A stretch of 64,000 nucleotides of DNA, from assembly GCF_031119335.1 (NCBI RefSeq), contig NZ_JAVHXT010000004.1, positions 257,462 through 321,461 on the forward strand, in the 5' to 3' direction. Positions within the stretch are counted from its first letter, which is position 1. Each line of letters starts with the position of its first letter. This document shows positions 17,085 to 25,883 of this stretch, piece after piece. Below the pieces are notes generated by a model. The model was not told where the DNA came from and did not search any database. It saw nothing but the letters and a program-made list of their open reading frames with translations. A program made the position numbers and the translations under genes. This stretch comes from Pedobacter sp. (GTDB lineage Bacteria > Bacteroidota > Bacteroidia > Sphingobacteriales > Sphingobacteriaceae).

Positions 17085-18512
17085 ATGCCTAATGAACAAA
17101 TTTCGGTATTCGATATATTTAAGATAGGAATTGGCCCTTCTAGCTCGCACACACTTGGCCCATGGCGTGCTGCGCAACAATTTACCAATAGCCTAGTAGC
17201 ACAGGGGGTTTTAGACGATGTAGAACAAGTTAAAATCTTATTATACGGTTCTTTAGCTAAAACCGGCAAAGGCCACGGAACTGACATAGCTATTCTGTTA
17301 GGCTTAGCTGGCGGAGATCCCGTTACTTTTGACGTAAATGCGATTGACAGTACTGTTGCCGAAATCAAAGAGACACAGAAATTGCTGCTTGCAGGGCATT
17401 TCAAAATCAACTTCTCTTATGAGGATGATTTGATATTCCTTTTTGCTGAAAGCTTGCCTTTTCACCCGAATGCAGTTACTTTTCAGGCATTGTTATCAAC
17501 TAGCAAAGCCATTTCTGAGACTTATTACAGTATAGGAGGTGGCTTCGTGGTAAAAGAAGGGCAAGACAGTTCCGAAAAAGAACAGGTTGAGTTACCGTTT
17601 CCGGTAGAGAAAGCCAGCGAACTTTTACATTGGTGCTTAACCACTGGCTTAAAAGTTTCGGAAATTGTAATGGAAAATGAAGCCGCTTGGCGACCAGAAG
17701 CCGAAACCAAAAAAGGAATTCTACAACATTATAAAGTAATTAAAGAATGTATTTATAGAGGTTGCCATACTGCTGGTTTTTTACCTGGCGGATTAGACGT
17801 TGCCCGTAGAGCTGCGAAATTAAATCAGCGCTTAATTGGTGACCAAACCTATACCGATTATGATAGTTGGATGCTGGCTATTCGTAAAGGCGGGATGGGC
17901 TTTAACTATATTTTAGATTGGGTAAGTTGTTTCGCCTTGGCAGTAAACGAAGAAAATGCTGCTTTCGGTCGTGTGGTAACTGCCCCAACCAATGGCGCTT
18001 CGGGTGTAATTCCAGCTGTATTGCAATATTTTATTACTTTTTGCGATGGTTACACCGAAGATAAAATCATTCAGTTTATTGCTTGTGCTAGTGAAATTGG
18101 CAGTATTTTCAAAAAAGGAGCTACTATTTCTGCAGCGATGGGTGGTTGTCAGGCAGAAATTGGTGTTTCCTCTGCAATGGCAGCAGCGGCTTTAACAGAA
18201 TGTTTGGGTGGTTCGCAACGACAGGTATTAATGGCGGCAGAAATAGCCATGGAACATCACTTGGGTTTAACCTGCGATCCTATCGGCGGCTTGGTGCAAA
18301 TTCCTTGCATCGAACGTAATACCATGGGTGCCATCAAAGCCATTACTGCTAGTCAGTTGGCACTGCAAAGTAATCCTGATAAGGCAAAAGTAAGCTTAGA
18401 TGCGGTAGTAAATACCATGTGGGAAACCGCTTTAGATATGAACTCTAAATACAAAGAAACTTCTGACGGTGGTTTAGCAACAAATATCCCGATTAGTTTG
18501 CCAGAGTGCTAA
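17085..18512 (+). CDS. sdaA: L-serine ammonia-lyase (iron-sulfur, single chain)
   Basis: This enzyme deaminates L-serine to pyruvate and ammonia with a [4Fe-4S] cluster in the cytoplasm. The 475 residues cover both family domains in one chain: the N-terminal beta domain with [20 protein letters not shown] near 7-26, and the catalytic alpha domain with [29 protein letters not shown] and [16 protein letters not shown]. The Cys residues of the last two blocks are the expected cluster ligands. Length and motifs match the one-chain enzymes of E. coli type. It is monocistronic between a divergent RDD gene and a convergent paiB-like gene. Confidence 0.95.
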   Translation: MPNEQISVFDIFKIGIGPSSSHTLGPWRAAQQFTNSLVAQGVLDDVEQVKILLYGSLAKTGKGHGTDIAILLGLAGGDPVTFDVNAIDSTVAEIKETQKLLLAGHFKINFSYEDDLIFLFAESLPFHPNAVTFQALLSTSKAISETYYSIGGGFVVKEGQDSSEKEQVELPFPVEKASELLHWCLTTGLKVSEIVMENEAAWRPEAETKKGILQHYKVIKECIYRGCHTAGFLPGGLDVARRAAKLNQRLIGDQTYTDYDSWMLAIRKGGMGFNYILDWVSCFALAVNEENAAFGRVVTAPTNGASGVIPAVLQYFITFCDGYTEDKIIQFIACASEIGSIFKKGATISAAMGGCQAEIGVSSAMAAAALTECLGGSQRQVLMAAEIAMEHHLGLTCDPIGGLVQIPCIERNTMGAIKAITASQLALQSNPDKAKVSLDAVVNTMWETALDMNSKYKETSDGGLATNIPISLPEC

Positions 18513-18644
18513 AACCCCTCCTAACCTCCCCCAAAGGGGAAGAAAAGAAAACGCATCATTAAGTCGGCAAAAATATCAGCGAATATCTGCAGAGGAAATC
18601 AATATAATCAGCGGGAACAAAAAACAATTTAACAATAAAGCAGT
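18513..18644. repeat. Intergenic repeat fragments after sdaA
   Basis: The gap holds a CCCCTCCTAACCTCCCCCAA / AGGGG motif and then a stretch of ATCAGCGAATATCTGCAGAGG type. The latter belongs to the same family as 41054-41184. No gene is seen. Confidence 0.55.
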
Positions 18645-19259
18645 CTAGCCATTTAAATCTTTCATCTGCTTCGCTACTTCCTGCTCTTGCACGTCATCGC
18701 TCTGCGAAAGCTGTTTAACAATTGCTTCTTTATTACCTTGCGGATGGTTTTGGCTCAATTTAAAAACTCCATCTAAAGAAGTTACGGTAATTTCAAAACC
18801 TGCAATAGCTTTTAAATGATGGTTGATGTATTCATCAGACATGCGATGAAAAGCCGCTGGACTGTCAGTAGCTTCGTATTGATTGGTAAGTTCTTTAATT
18901 ACGCTTCTAGTTTCTTCATCATTTAACATTCTAATTTTGCCGGCAGCGTAAACCGAACTGTAATTCCAAGTAGAAGCTGATGCCGGATTTTCGTAGACCG
19001 AAGCACTCACATAAGCATGCGCACCATGAAACAGTGCCAACACATTCTCGTTTGCTACAAAAGCCTCATGATGGTCGGTTTTTCGCATCACATGGCCAAC
19101 AAGCTTAACAACATCACCATCTTGTTTAATTTGTAAAGGTATTTGCGTGGCCGATGGAATATTTTGGTTTGCGCCAATGACTACAGCAAAAGGATGAGCC
19201 TGCATAAAAGGGAGCAGCTTATCAAGATCCTTTTCTAGAAATTTACCAACTTTATACAT
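18645..19259 (-). CDS. PaiB-like FMN-binding protein
   Basis: The PaiB family is annotated as FMN-binding negative transcriptional regulators with a split-barrel flavin fold. The 204 residues show the typical starts and blocks: FLEKDLDKLLPFMQAHPFA near 8-26, IPLQIKQDG, GHVMRKTDHH, FHGAHAYVSASVYE and TWNYSSVYAAGKI. The last third (AIAGFEITVTSLDGVFKLSQN, given in outline) matches the conserved end. Its start lies directly against the stop of the anti-sigma-like gene (19260), so it is the third gene of the sigma / anti-sigma cluster. A direct regulatory role is not proven for the family; flavin reductase-like chemistry is an alternative. Confidence 0.88.
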   Translation of the reverse strand: MYKVGKFLEKDLDKLLPFMQAHPFAVVIGANQNIPSATQIPLQIKQDGDVVKLVGHVMRKTDHHEAFVANENVLALFHGAHAYVSASVYENPASASTWNYSSVYAAGKIRMLNDEETRSVIKELTNQYEATDSPAAFHRMSDEYINHHLKAIAGFEITVTSLDGVFKLSQNHPQGNKEAIVKQLSQSDDVQEQEVAKQMKDLNG

Positions 19260-20552
19260 TTAGAATTTGATGCTGATCGCAGTAGTTTTATTTACACCTG
19301 CTGGGTAATTCCACTTACTACCATTCTTTAGCAGTCTTATCGCTTCTTCGTCAAAATCCTTTCCAGCCGACTTTCCTACTTTGATATCGCTAGGTGTACC
19401 ATCAGGGAGAATAGTAAAATTTAACATTACCAATTTTGAGCCATCAACATAAAGTTTGTTTTCTTTAGCTAGATATTCGCCATAAGCTTTCCAGCCAATT
19501 TTAGGGATACCAATAAGCACCTCATCAGCAACTTCTTTTGCAGCTATTACAGATTTTCTTTTTGCTTGCCCAGCATCTACTACCACCACTTCACTCAGAG
19601 CAGAACTACTTCCATCCAAACGGATATTTAATTTCTCGTTAGCTCTTGCTTCCACATTTTTTCTGGCAAAGCCTAACGAAGCTACCTCTAAAGTAACCTT
19701 GTTGCTGTCTTTATCTATCGGCAAAGTAAATTCGCCGCTCACATTCGTAATTGCCCTAATATCTTTACCCACCATTTTCACATCGGCACCAGATAGTGGC
19801 CTGCCAGCAATATCATATACGGTACCTTTAACAGACCTCGCATATGGATCTGTTTTCACTTGGATACCATCTACCCTACTATCCAAAACCTGCACTGGTG
19901 ATGTTGGCGCAGCAATTGGCGGTCCCATTACTGTGTTTTGTTTTTGATAATTTTCCTGTTTAAGTCGTGCAGATTTAAACTGTTTTTCTTGTAAAACAGA
20001 TGCCGCTACAGCTTCTTCCTGAACAGCCTTATTATTTTTTGCAATAGCTTGGCCGTTTTTCGATAATGTGTTATCCAATGCTTGCGTAACCTTCTTTTGA
20101 TCTAGCAATGTTTCTGCTGCTGTTTTCGACAAGGTATCAACCGGCGCAACAGCGGCAACTTCAGGTTTTAAATCTACCTCTACTGTCTTATTTCGTGCCG
20201 CAAAATCACTTTGAATTTTACGTTGATTTTCACGCATCAAAAACAAAACGCTAACCACAATAAATACCACGGCGGCAGTTGCGGCGATGCTTAATCGCAA
20301 CGAGGTAATTCGCCACATTTTACGTTCAACTGGCTTTTCGGCTATGCGTTCTTGCAATTGCTTCTGCAGGAGAGAAAGCGTTTGTGTACGCTTCTTAGCT
20401 TCGGTTAAACCTGCTAAAGCTTGGGCAACAAAAGGGTCTTCGAGCGAAATTCGCTCAACCTTATGCATGGTACGAGGGTCGAGTTTACCTTCTAGGTAAT
20501 CGTCTAGTACATCAATATCTAACCATTCGTTATTGCCCACTGTTCTTTTCAA
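19260..20552 (-). CDS. Anti-sigma-like membrane protein with carboxypeptidase-regulatory and TonB-C domains
   Basis: This is a three-part protein of 430 residues. The N-terminal 80 residues are acidic to mixed and contain WLDIDVLDDYLEGKLDPRTM, like the zinc-free anti-sigma domains of Bacteroidota. A membrane segment follows at about 86-106. The periplasmic part has a carboxypeptidase-regulatory-like domain (VKGTVYDIAGRPLSGADVKM near 239-258), and ends in a TonB C-terminal-like domain (near 350-430, with GTPSDIKVGKSAGKDFDEEA). It overlaps the upstream sigma factor gene by 23 bases. The natural reading is that the N-terminus holds the ECF sigma factor and the periplasmic domains sense or transmit an envelope signal. 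Confidence 0.78.
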   Translation of the reverse strand: MKRTVGNNEWLDIDVLDDYLEGKLDPRTMHKVERISLEDPFVAQALAGLTEAKKRTQTLSLLQKQLQERIAEKPVERKMWRITSLRLSIAATAAVVFIVVSVLFLMRENQRKIQSDFAARNKTVEVDLKPEVAAVAPVDTLSKTAAETLLDQKKVTQALDNTLSKNGQAIAKNNKAVQEEAVAASVLQEKQFKSARLKQENYQKQNTVMGPPIAAPTSPVQVLDSRVDGIQVKTDPYARSVKGTVYDIAGRPLSGADVKMVGKDIRAITNVSGEFTLPIDKDSNKVTLEVASLGFARKNVEARANEKLNIRLDGSSSALSEVVVVDAGQAKRKSVIAAKEVADEVLIGIPKIGWKAYGEYLAKENKLYVDGSKLVMLNFTILPDGTPSDIKVGKSAGKDFDEEAIRLLKNGSKWNYPAGVNKTTAISIKF

Positions 20553-21117
20553 TACAAATTTTCAAATTGCGCTTTCCATTTTGGATATAGCTTTTCACTT
20601 TCAGCATATCGTAACCCGTAATATCGGCAACTTCTTTATAGCATTTTTCTTGTAGATAGAATAAATCTACGCTTTTTCGTTGTTCTTCCGAAAGGGTTTC
20701 CATACACTTTTCCATGATGGTAAGCTGTGTTTCTTTTGTGTTGTCGATATCAAGATGCACCAACTCATCATTTTCCACAAAATTTTCTTCAATACTTACC
20801 GTTGGATTTTTGCTCGACTTGCGCAAAGCCATTAAGCAATGGTTTCGGGTGAGCACATGCAGCCAGCTTTTAAAATTCTGCACCTGATGTACACGAAGTT
20901 TCTTCACTAGTTCTTCAAAAATTTGCATTACTGCATCCTTGCTTTGCTCTTCATCTTTAAAATAGTTGAAGCACACCCCAAAAACTAAGTGCATATATCT
21001 GTTATAAAGCTTACCCAATACTTCTAAATCGCCGCTTTCTTGGTAAGCTGCAACTAGCGAGAGATCGTCTTGCGTCGCATTCTCCCCAACTCTAGATGTA
21101 TTTTTGATAAACTTCAA
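20530..21117 (-). CDS. ECF-type RNA polymerase sigma factor
   Basis: This 195-residue protein has the two conserved regions of extracytoplasmic-function sigma70 factors. Region 2 covers about 20-90 (LGKLYNRYMHLVFGVCFNYF, then SKDAVMQIFEELVKKL and FKSWLHVLTRNHCLMALRK). Region 4 covers about 135-190 (LSEEQRKSVDLFYLQEKCYK and a helix-turn-helix KEVADITGYDMLKVKSYIQNG). It heads a minus-strand cluster with the anti-sigma-like gene (23-bp overlap) and the paiB-like gene. Upstream on its strand TATACTTG resembles the -7 box with one mismatch. The regulon is unknown. Confidence 0.92.
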   Translation of the reverse strand: MKFIKNTSRVGENATQDDLSLVAAYQESGDLEVLGKLYNRYMHLVFGVCFNYFKDEEQSKDAVMQIFEELVKKLRVHQVQNFKSWLHVLTRNHCLMALRKSSKNPTVSIEENFVENDELVHLDIDNTKETQLTIMEKCMETLSEEQRKSVDLFYLQEKCYKEVADITGYDMLKVKSYIQNGKRNLKICIEKNSGQ

Positions 21118-21285
21118 ACGTCTCGGAATTCCTAAATTTCTTCAAGTATAAAAATATTTTTCGAGATGGGTATGGAAAATTGTGGATAGCTACATCTACC
21201 CTTAAACGATAAGTCCAAAAGTCGATAAGTTATTAGACCGAAAAAGATTTTCGAATAAAACACCATCACCAAAAAACCTTAGGAC

Positions 21286-22182
21286 ATGAAAATACCTCAT
21301 TTAATAGCTTACTGTGCAGTTTTTATGCTGAGTGCTTGCGGTAATAAACAAGAAAACAAATCTGATGCTGTAGATGAAATAGTTGTTACCGAAGCTGTGG
21401 CTGACCAAGCATCTGCAGTGAAGTTGATGGCTCCTGCTCCATCTTCAAAATACGAAGATAATCGACTGGAAAACAACGTGACTTCAGCAAACTCTCAAAT
21501 AGCCATCAACAAACAAAAAATCATTAAAGATGGCAGTATGACGGTGAAGAGCCGGAACATCAGCGATAGCAAAAAGAGAATTGACCAATTGCTGAAAAAA
21601 CTTAACGCTTACTATGAAAGTGAAGACTTGCAGAATAACGAACAAAGTGTTGCCTATAATTTGAAAATACGCATACCATCGGCAAGTTTTGAGCAATTAA
21701 TAGCCGCCATGGAAAATGGGGAAGATAAAATAGAAGCCAAAAACTTGCAAGCTAGAGATGTAACAGAGGAGTACGTAGATATTGAAACTCGATTGGCAAC
21801 CAAACGTCAGTATTTGCTGCGTTACAAACAAATACTTGCCAAAGCTGCAACTGTAAAAGACATTTTGGCCATTGAAGAAAATATTAGAACGCTAGAAGAA
21901 GAAATAGACAGCCAACAGGGGCGATTGAAATATTTGGCAGACCAGGTAGCATTTAGCACTCTAAATATCAGCCTTTACCAAGAAAAAGAATACTTAGCGC
22001 AACCAAAAAGTGGCTTTTTAACCAGAACAAAAGTAGCGCTTAATGACGGATGGCAATCTATTGTAGGCTTTGTGCTTTGGGCAGTGAGTATTTGGCCTTA
22101 TCTCATCATTTTATTTGGCTTGTACTTCGTAGTTAAACGGATTATTAAAATTCGCAGAGCACGAGCCAATGCTACAAATTAA
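21286..22182 (+). CDS. DUF4349 lipoprotein
   Basis: The 298-residue protein begins with a lipoprotein signal ending in MLSACG (Cys18). The DUF4349 domain follows: KDGSMTVKSRNISDSKKRID near 84-103, RIPSASFEQLIAAMENG, the ARDVTEEYVDIETRLATKRQ signature, and a coiled coil with AIEENIRTLEEEIDSQQGRLKY. A membrane segment near 257-282 ends in a basic tail. A lipid anchor plus a C-terminal transmembrane helix suggests it spans the inner membrane with its bulk in the periplasm. The function of DUF4349 is unknown. It is divergent from the ECF sigma gene and 34 bases ahead of the von Willebrand gene, so both may share control. Confidence 0.85.
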   Translation: MKIPHLIAYCAVFMLSACGNKQENKSDAVDEIVVTEAVADQASAVKLMAPAPSSKYEDNRLENNVTSANSQIAINKQKIIKDGSMTVKSRNISDSKKRIDQLLKKLNAYYESEDLQNNEQSVAYNLKIRIPSASFEQLIAAMENGEDKIEAKNLQARDVTEEYVDIETRLATKRQYLLRYKQILAKAATVKDILAIEENIRTLEEEIDSQQGRLKYLADQVAFSTLNISLYQEKEYLAQPKSGFLTRTKVALNDGWQSIVGFVLWAVSIWPYLIILFGLYFVVKRIIKIRRARANATN

Positions 22183-22216
22183 TTATCGAAAGACTTTACA
22201 TTTAAAACTCTAAACA

Positions 22217-24172
22217 ATGAAAACATTATTCACCTCAATTATCGCTTTAATCCTACTTTTAGGATATAAAGCCAACCCAACCAGAGAAATTTCTGGCACT
22301 ATAGTTAGCGCATCAGATGGCTTAGCCTTACCTGGTACAACGGTTAAAAGTTTGCCGAGTAAAACTTCCGTATCATCTGATAAAAACGGAAAATATAAAA
22401 TTGTAATTCCGTCTACAGATACGCATTTGCAAGTAATGAACTTAGGTTTCGTTACCAAAAAGATTACGATAGGAAAAACTGATGTTATCAATATTAAATT
22501 GGATGAGGATAACCAAGCTTTAAAAGAACTTGTCGTGGTAGGATATGGTAAGCAACAAAAAAGAATGCACAAATCAGCTGACATGAAGATGGTTGCTCCG
22601 CCAGTCGCAGAAGCTTTAGCGGGTAGGGTTGTAGGTATTTCAGCTAACAAAAGTATAATGGCAACGGGTAATGGCGCACACTTTTATCAAGCTCCTCAAA
22701 ACACCGAAAACTATGCACACATAACCGAAAATGCCTTCAAAAAAGTAACCAACGAGCCACTTTCTACTTTTTCTATCGATGTAGATGCCGCATCTTACAG
22801 CAATATGCGCAGGTTCATTAATAACGGCGGCTTGCCTCCAAAAGATGCAGTGCGTATAGAAGAAATGATCAACTATTTTGATTACAGCTATGCACAACCA
22901 AAAGGCGACGACCCAGTAAATATTGTTACTGAAATCGGTACCGCTCCTTGGAACAGTCAACATCGTTTGGTACATATTGGGCTAAAAGCGAAAAACATCC
23001 CTACCGAGAAATTGCCACCATCTAACTTGGTTTTCTTAATTGATGTTTCAGGTTCGATGGAATCTTACAACAAATTACCTTTATTAGTGAGTTCCCTACG
23101 TCTACTTACAGATAATTTACGCGACCAAGATAAAGTAGCTATTGTGGTTTATGCTGGTAGTTCTGGTTTGGTTTTACCATCAACCTCTGGAGATAACAAG
23201 CAAGCCATTAAAGAAGCATTGAGCAAATTGAGTGCGGGTGGTTCTACTGCAGGCGGCGCAGGTATTAAATTGGCCTACAAGGTAGCTACAGAAAATTTCA
23301 TTAAGGGCGGTAATAACCGTATCATTTTAGCAACCGATGGCGACTTTAACGTAGGTGCTAGCAGCGATGGCGATATGCAAACCCTAATTGAAGAAAAACG
23401 CAAAAGCGGTGTATTTTTAACCGTTCTCGGCTTTGGCATGGGCAACTACAAAGACAGCAAAATGGAAGTTTTGGCCAACAAAGGCAACGGTAATTATGCC
23501 TACATCGACAACATCAGCGAAGCTAGAAAAGTATTGATTAATGAATTTGGTGGCACTTTATTTACCGTAGCTAAAGATGTAAAGCTACAGATAGAATTTA
23601 ACCCTGCTAAGGTGCAAGCTTACCGTTTAATTGGCTATGAAAACCGTTTGTTAAACAACGAAGATTTTAACGACGATAAAAAAGATGCTGGCGAAATGGG
23701 TGCTGGACATACCGTAACCGCCTTGTATGAAATTATTCCAGTTGGCGTAGAAAGTAAGTTTATCAAAAGTGTTGATGCGCTCAAATATCAAGATGTACGT
23801 CAAAATGCTCTCAAGAACTCTCCATCATCTAACAACACTAATGAAATACTTACCGTTAAAATGCGCTACAAACAACCAGATGGCGACAGCAGCAAATTGC
23901 TACAAAAGCCAGTAATAGACAGCTATCAAGATAAGCTGAACAAAACCAGTGACAACTTTAGGTTTTCTGCATCGGTGGCTATGTTTGGCATGTTGCTGCG
24001 CCAATCGGAATTTGTACAAGAAAGCACCTTTGAACAAGCCATTGCTTTGGCCGATGGCGCAAAAGGCACCGACAAAGAAGGTTACCGAGCCGAATATGTT
24101 AAATTAGCTAAATCGGCACAGCTAATGGCAAAAGATTTGCGTAATTTTGCTACCACGGGCAAAGAGAAATAA
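22217..24172 (+). CDS. YfbK-like von Willebrand factor A protein with N-terminal carboxypeptidase-regulatory domain
   Basis: The 651-residue protein has a signal peptide (1-18), a carboxypeptidase-regulatory-like domain (residues 24-96), then the sequence ALKELVVVGYGKQQKR (101-116), which resembles the start of the TonB plug of SusC-type porins. A YfbK-type N-terminal domain follows (FSIDVDAASYSNMRRFINN, 185-203), then a VWA domain with an intact MIDAS start DVSGSM (276-281) and ATDGDFNVG, and a C-terminal DUF3520-like region (FRFSASVAMFGMLLRQSEF). Secreted VWA proteins bind proteins in a metal-dependent way. No barrel follows the plug-like motif, so it is not a transporter. Confidence 0.85.
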   Translation: MKTLFTSIIALILLLGYKANPTREISGTIVSASDGLALPGTTVKSLPSKTSVSSDKNGKYKIVIPSTDTHLQVMNLGFVTKKITIGKTDVINIKLDEDNQALKELVVVGYGKQQKRMHKSADMKMVAPPVAEALAGRVVGISANKSIMATGNGAHFYQAPQNTENYAHITENAFKKVTNEPLSTFSIDVDAASYSNMRRFINNGGLPPKDAVRIEEMINYFDYSYAQPKGDDPVNIVTEIGTAPWNSQHRLVHIGLKAKNIPTEKLPPSNLVFLIDVSGSMESYNKLPLLVSSLRLLTDNLRDQDKVAIVVYAGSSGLVLPSTSGDNKQAIKEALSKLSAGGSTAGGAGIKLAYKVATENFIKGGNNRIILATDGDFNVGASSDGDMQTLIEEKRKSGVFLTVLGFGMGNYKDSKMEVLANKGNGNYAYIDNISEARKVLINEFGGTLFTVAKDVKLQIEFNPAKVQAYRLIGYENRLLNNEDFNDDKKDAGEMGAGHTVTALYEIIPVGVESKFIKSVDALKYQDVRQNALKNSPSSNNTNEILTVKMRYKQPDGDSSKLLQKPVIDSYQDKLNKTSDNFRFSASVAMFGMLLRQSEFVQESTFEQAIALADGAKGTDKEGYRAEYVKLAKSAQLMAKDLRNFATTGKEK

Positions 24173-24208
24173 TCGGAGCGTTCGAAATATTGGTTCTACT
24201 TTGACGAG

Positions 24209-24239
24209 ACGCCAACAAGAGAAATTCTTATGTTGGCGT
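24209..24239. repeat. ACGCCAACA / TGTTGGCGT palindrome
   Basis: A perfect 9-bp inverted repeat has a 13-nt loop between the VWA gene and the DUF4197 gene. The core GCCAAC / GTTGGC is shared with larger palindromes at 35413-35506 and 61979-62037. Confidence 0.65.
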
Positions 24240-24306
24240 ACCATCAACAAATTTTTTCGAGCAAATCCGCTAAATATTTTTAGCCCTAGCTTAATTACAA
24301 TACTTT

Positions 24307-25047
24307 ATGAAAAGAACAGGATTATTTTTATTGGCAGCAGCTACCGTTTCACTTAGTAGTTGCGATGCGCAGAGCCAAGGCAAATTAGGTAATATTTTAG
24401 GTCAGGTGGCTACTGGAGCTATGGGAACACCGAGCAGTTTGGAAATTAGCAACGGCTTAAAACAGGCTTTAGAGATTGGCACATCGGCTGGTGCAGACAG
24501 ACTTTCGGTTAAAGACGGTTTTTTTGGTAACATGGCCATTAAAATCTTGTTTCCGAAAGAAGCTCAAAAAGTAGAAAGCACCTTACGCAGCGTAGGTTTA
24601 AATTCTTTGGCAGATAATGTGATTTTAAGCTTGAACCGTGCGGCAGAAGACGCTGCGAAAGAAGCCAAACCTATCTTTGTAAACGCCATTAAACAAATGA
24701 CTATTGCCGATGCAACCAATATCCTTTTAGGAAATAAAGATGCCGCTACTTCTTACTTTAAAAGAGTAACTACAGCACAGCTGATGGAGAGATTTTCTCC
24801 GGTAATTAGCAACAGTTTGAGCAAAGTTGGCGCAACAAAATATTGGACAGATGCCGCCGCAGCGTATAATAAAATCCCGTTAGTGAAACCTGTTAACACC
24901 AACTTAACACAGTACGTTGCAGAAAAAGCTATCGAAGGCATGTTCGTTCAAGTTGCTCAAGAGGAACTAAAAATTAGAGATAACATAAACGCACGTTCAA
25001 CAGGTTTGCTTCAAAAAGTATTCGGTTATGCCGACACCAAGAAGTAA
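24307..25047 (+). CDS. DUF4197 lipoprotein
   Basis: The 246-residue protein starts with a signal peptide ending in SLSSC (Cys19). The rest is the DUF4197 domain: LEISNGLKQALEIGTSAGAD near 45-64, KILFPKEAQKVESTLRSVGL, LNRAAEDAAKEAKPIF, and the end block YVAEKAIEGMFVQVAQEELK. DUF4197 members are helical secreted proteins of unknown function found across Gram-negative bacteria. It stands alone, with a hairpin terminator about 170 bases after its stop. Confidence 0.85.
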   Translation: MKRTGLFLLAAATVSLSSCDAQSQGKLGNILGQVATGAMGTPSSLEISNGLKQALEIGTSAGADRLSVKDGFFGNMAIKILFPKEAQKVESTLRSVGLNSLADNVILSLNRAAEDAAKEAKPIFVNAIKQMTIADATNILLGNKDAATSYFKRVTTAQLMERFSPVISNSLSKVGATKYWTDAAAAYNKIPLVKPVNTNLTQYVAEKAIEGMFVQVAQEELKIRDNINARSTGLLQKVFGYADTKK

Positions 25048-25215
25048 TTCACAAACTTGTTGATTTGTTAATAAAAATTTAAAGGAACAAAACCAATTTT
25101 TCGCTAGCTTGTTATACTGAAACGAAGGTCGTTTAAGAAAAGACAAAAAAGTCCTGTGAGTGGGCTATCCGCGTAGGGCAGGCACAGCATAAATAGGTTA
25201 AAATTCTATCGAAAA

Positions 25216-25241
25216 GCATCCAAATATTGGGTGCTTTTTTT
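25216..25241 (+). terminator. Terminator after the DUF4197 gene
   Basis: GCATCCAA pairs with TTGGGTGC (one G-T pair) around a 3-nt loop and is followed by seven T. Confidence 0.8.
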
Positions 25242-25474
25242 ATTGCAGTTTATTTATGTGATGAAAAGGTTATTTTACGCTACTGTTAAATGGCAACCTA
25301 GCTATTTCTTTTTTGCTTAAGGGCACCATCATTTCGGATGTAACGAGAAATAGAGTTTTAAAAAGTGGAAATGTTTCGAAATATAAGCCTTATTTCGTGT
25401 CGAAAGATTTCTATACCTAACGATCGGGACTGCACTGCGTTCCGAATGACGTGGATGTGAATAGCATAGTTTTT

Positions 25475-25735
25475 GGTTAATTAAACCCGATTGCAGCGAA
25501 CACATATCTCGATTTTATCCTATCGTGTGGACACATCTTGTTCCTCCCCCTTGAATCCCCCTCCAAAGGGGGACACTCTGTGCTTAAGCATTTTGCATAT
25601 CCCCCTCTCCGAGGGGGCAGGGGGAGGAAAATAATATTTTCCAATTATTTGTGTCCACACGATAGGATTTTATCGGGAAAAGTAAAGCGTAAAGCGGGAC
25701 TAGCGGAACCGAAGATTTACTGAAATTGCTTTACC
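25475..25735 (+). repeat. Framed intergenic repeat, copy C, interrupted by a MITE-like element
   Basis: Left frame: GTTAATTAAACCCGATTGCAG. Right frame: AAAGCGGGACTAGCGGAACC, continuing to TGAAATTGCTTT; the right part is homologous to copy D (40900-41008). The centre without the insertion would read TCTCGATTTTATCGGGA, a small hairpin like that of copy B. The insertion (25519-25666) lies exactly in its loop. The gap 25048-25883 has no convincing gene. Confidence 0.65.
25519..25666. mobile_element. MITE-like element with 17-bp terminal inverted repeats
   Basis: The ends CCTATCGTGTGGACACA (25519-25535) and TGTGTCCACACGATAGG (25650-25666) are perfect inverted repeats. Direct repeats flank them: ATTTTAT at 25512-25518 and 25667-25673. 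Shifting the boundary by one base gives 16-bp ends with 9-bp duplications GATTTTATC. The 114-bp interior has no transposase; it carries CCCCCTCCAAAGGGGGAC-like and other GC-rich hairpin sequence. This is the structure of a non-autonomous transposon. The mobilising transposase is not in the window. Confidence 0.75.
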
Positions 25736-25808
25736 CCTAAATTCTCCCGAATGGTCGGGACAGGCTCCAAAGGGGACTTTCAAAATTGCCGATACAATTG
25801 AAACACCC

Positions 25809-25851
25809 TGCCACTTTGACCTATATTTTACTTTGGAACAAGCATTGATAA
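25809..25851 (+). promoter_or_regulatory. htpG control region with the same core as groES
   Basis: TTGGAACAAGCATTGATAA (25833-25851) matches the groES core in the TTGG and TGATAA blocks with identical spacing (13 bases start to start). TGCCACTTTGACC just upstream (25809-25821) matches the groES palindrome TGTCAGTCTGACA at 9 of 13 positions. Confidence 0.5.
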
Positions 25852-25883
25852 ACAAGCGTATAAGCAAAAAATTAGTTTAAGAT

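Noticed and set aside
25130..25190. Small RNA in the gap after the DUF4197 gene
   Set aside because: CTGTG / CACAG ends enclose a GC-rich stretch, but no promoter is visible and the only terminator is explained by the upstream gene.
25538..25723. ORF of 61 codons near the MITE-like element as a transposase remnant
   Set aside because: It reads through the GC-rich interior and flanking repeat, with no transposase motif.
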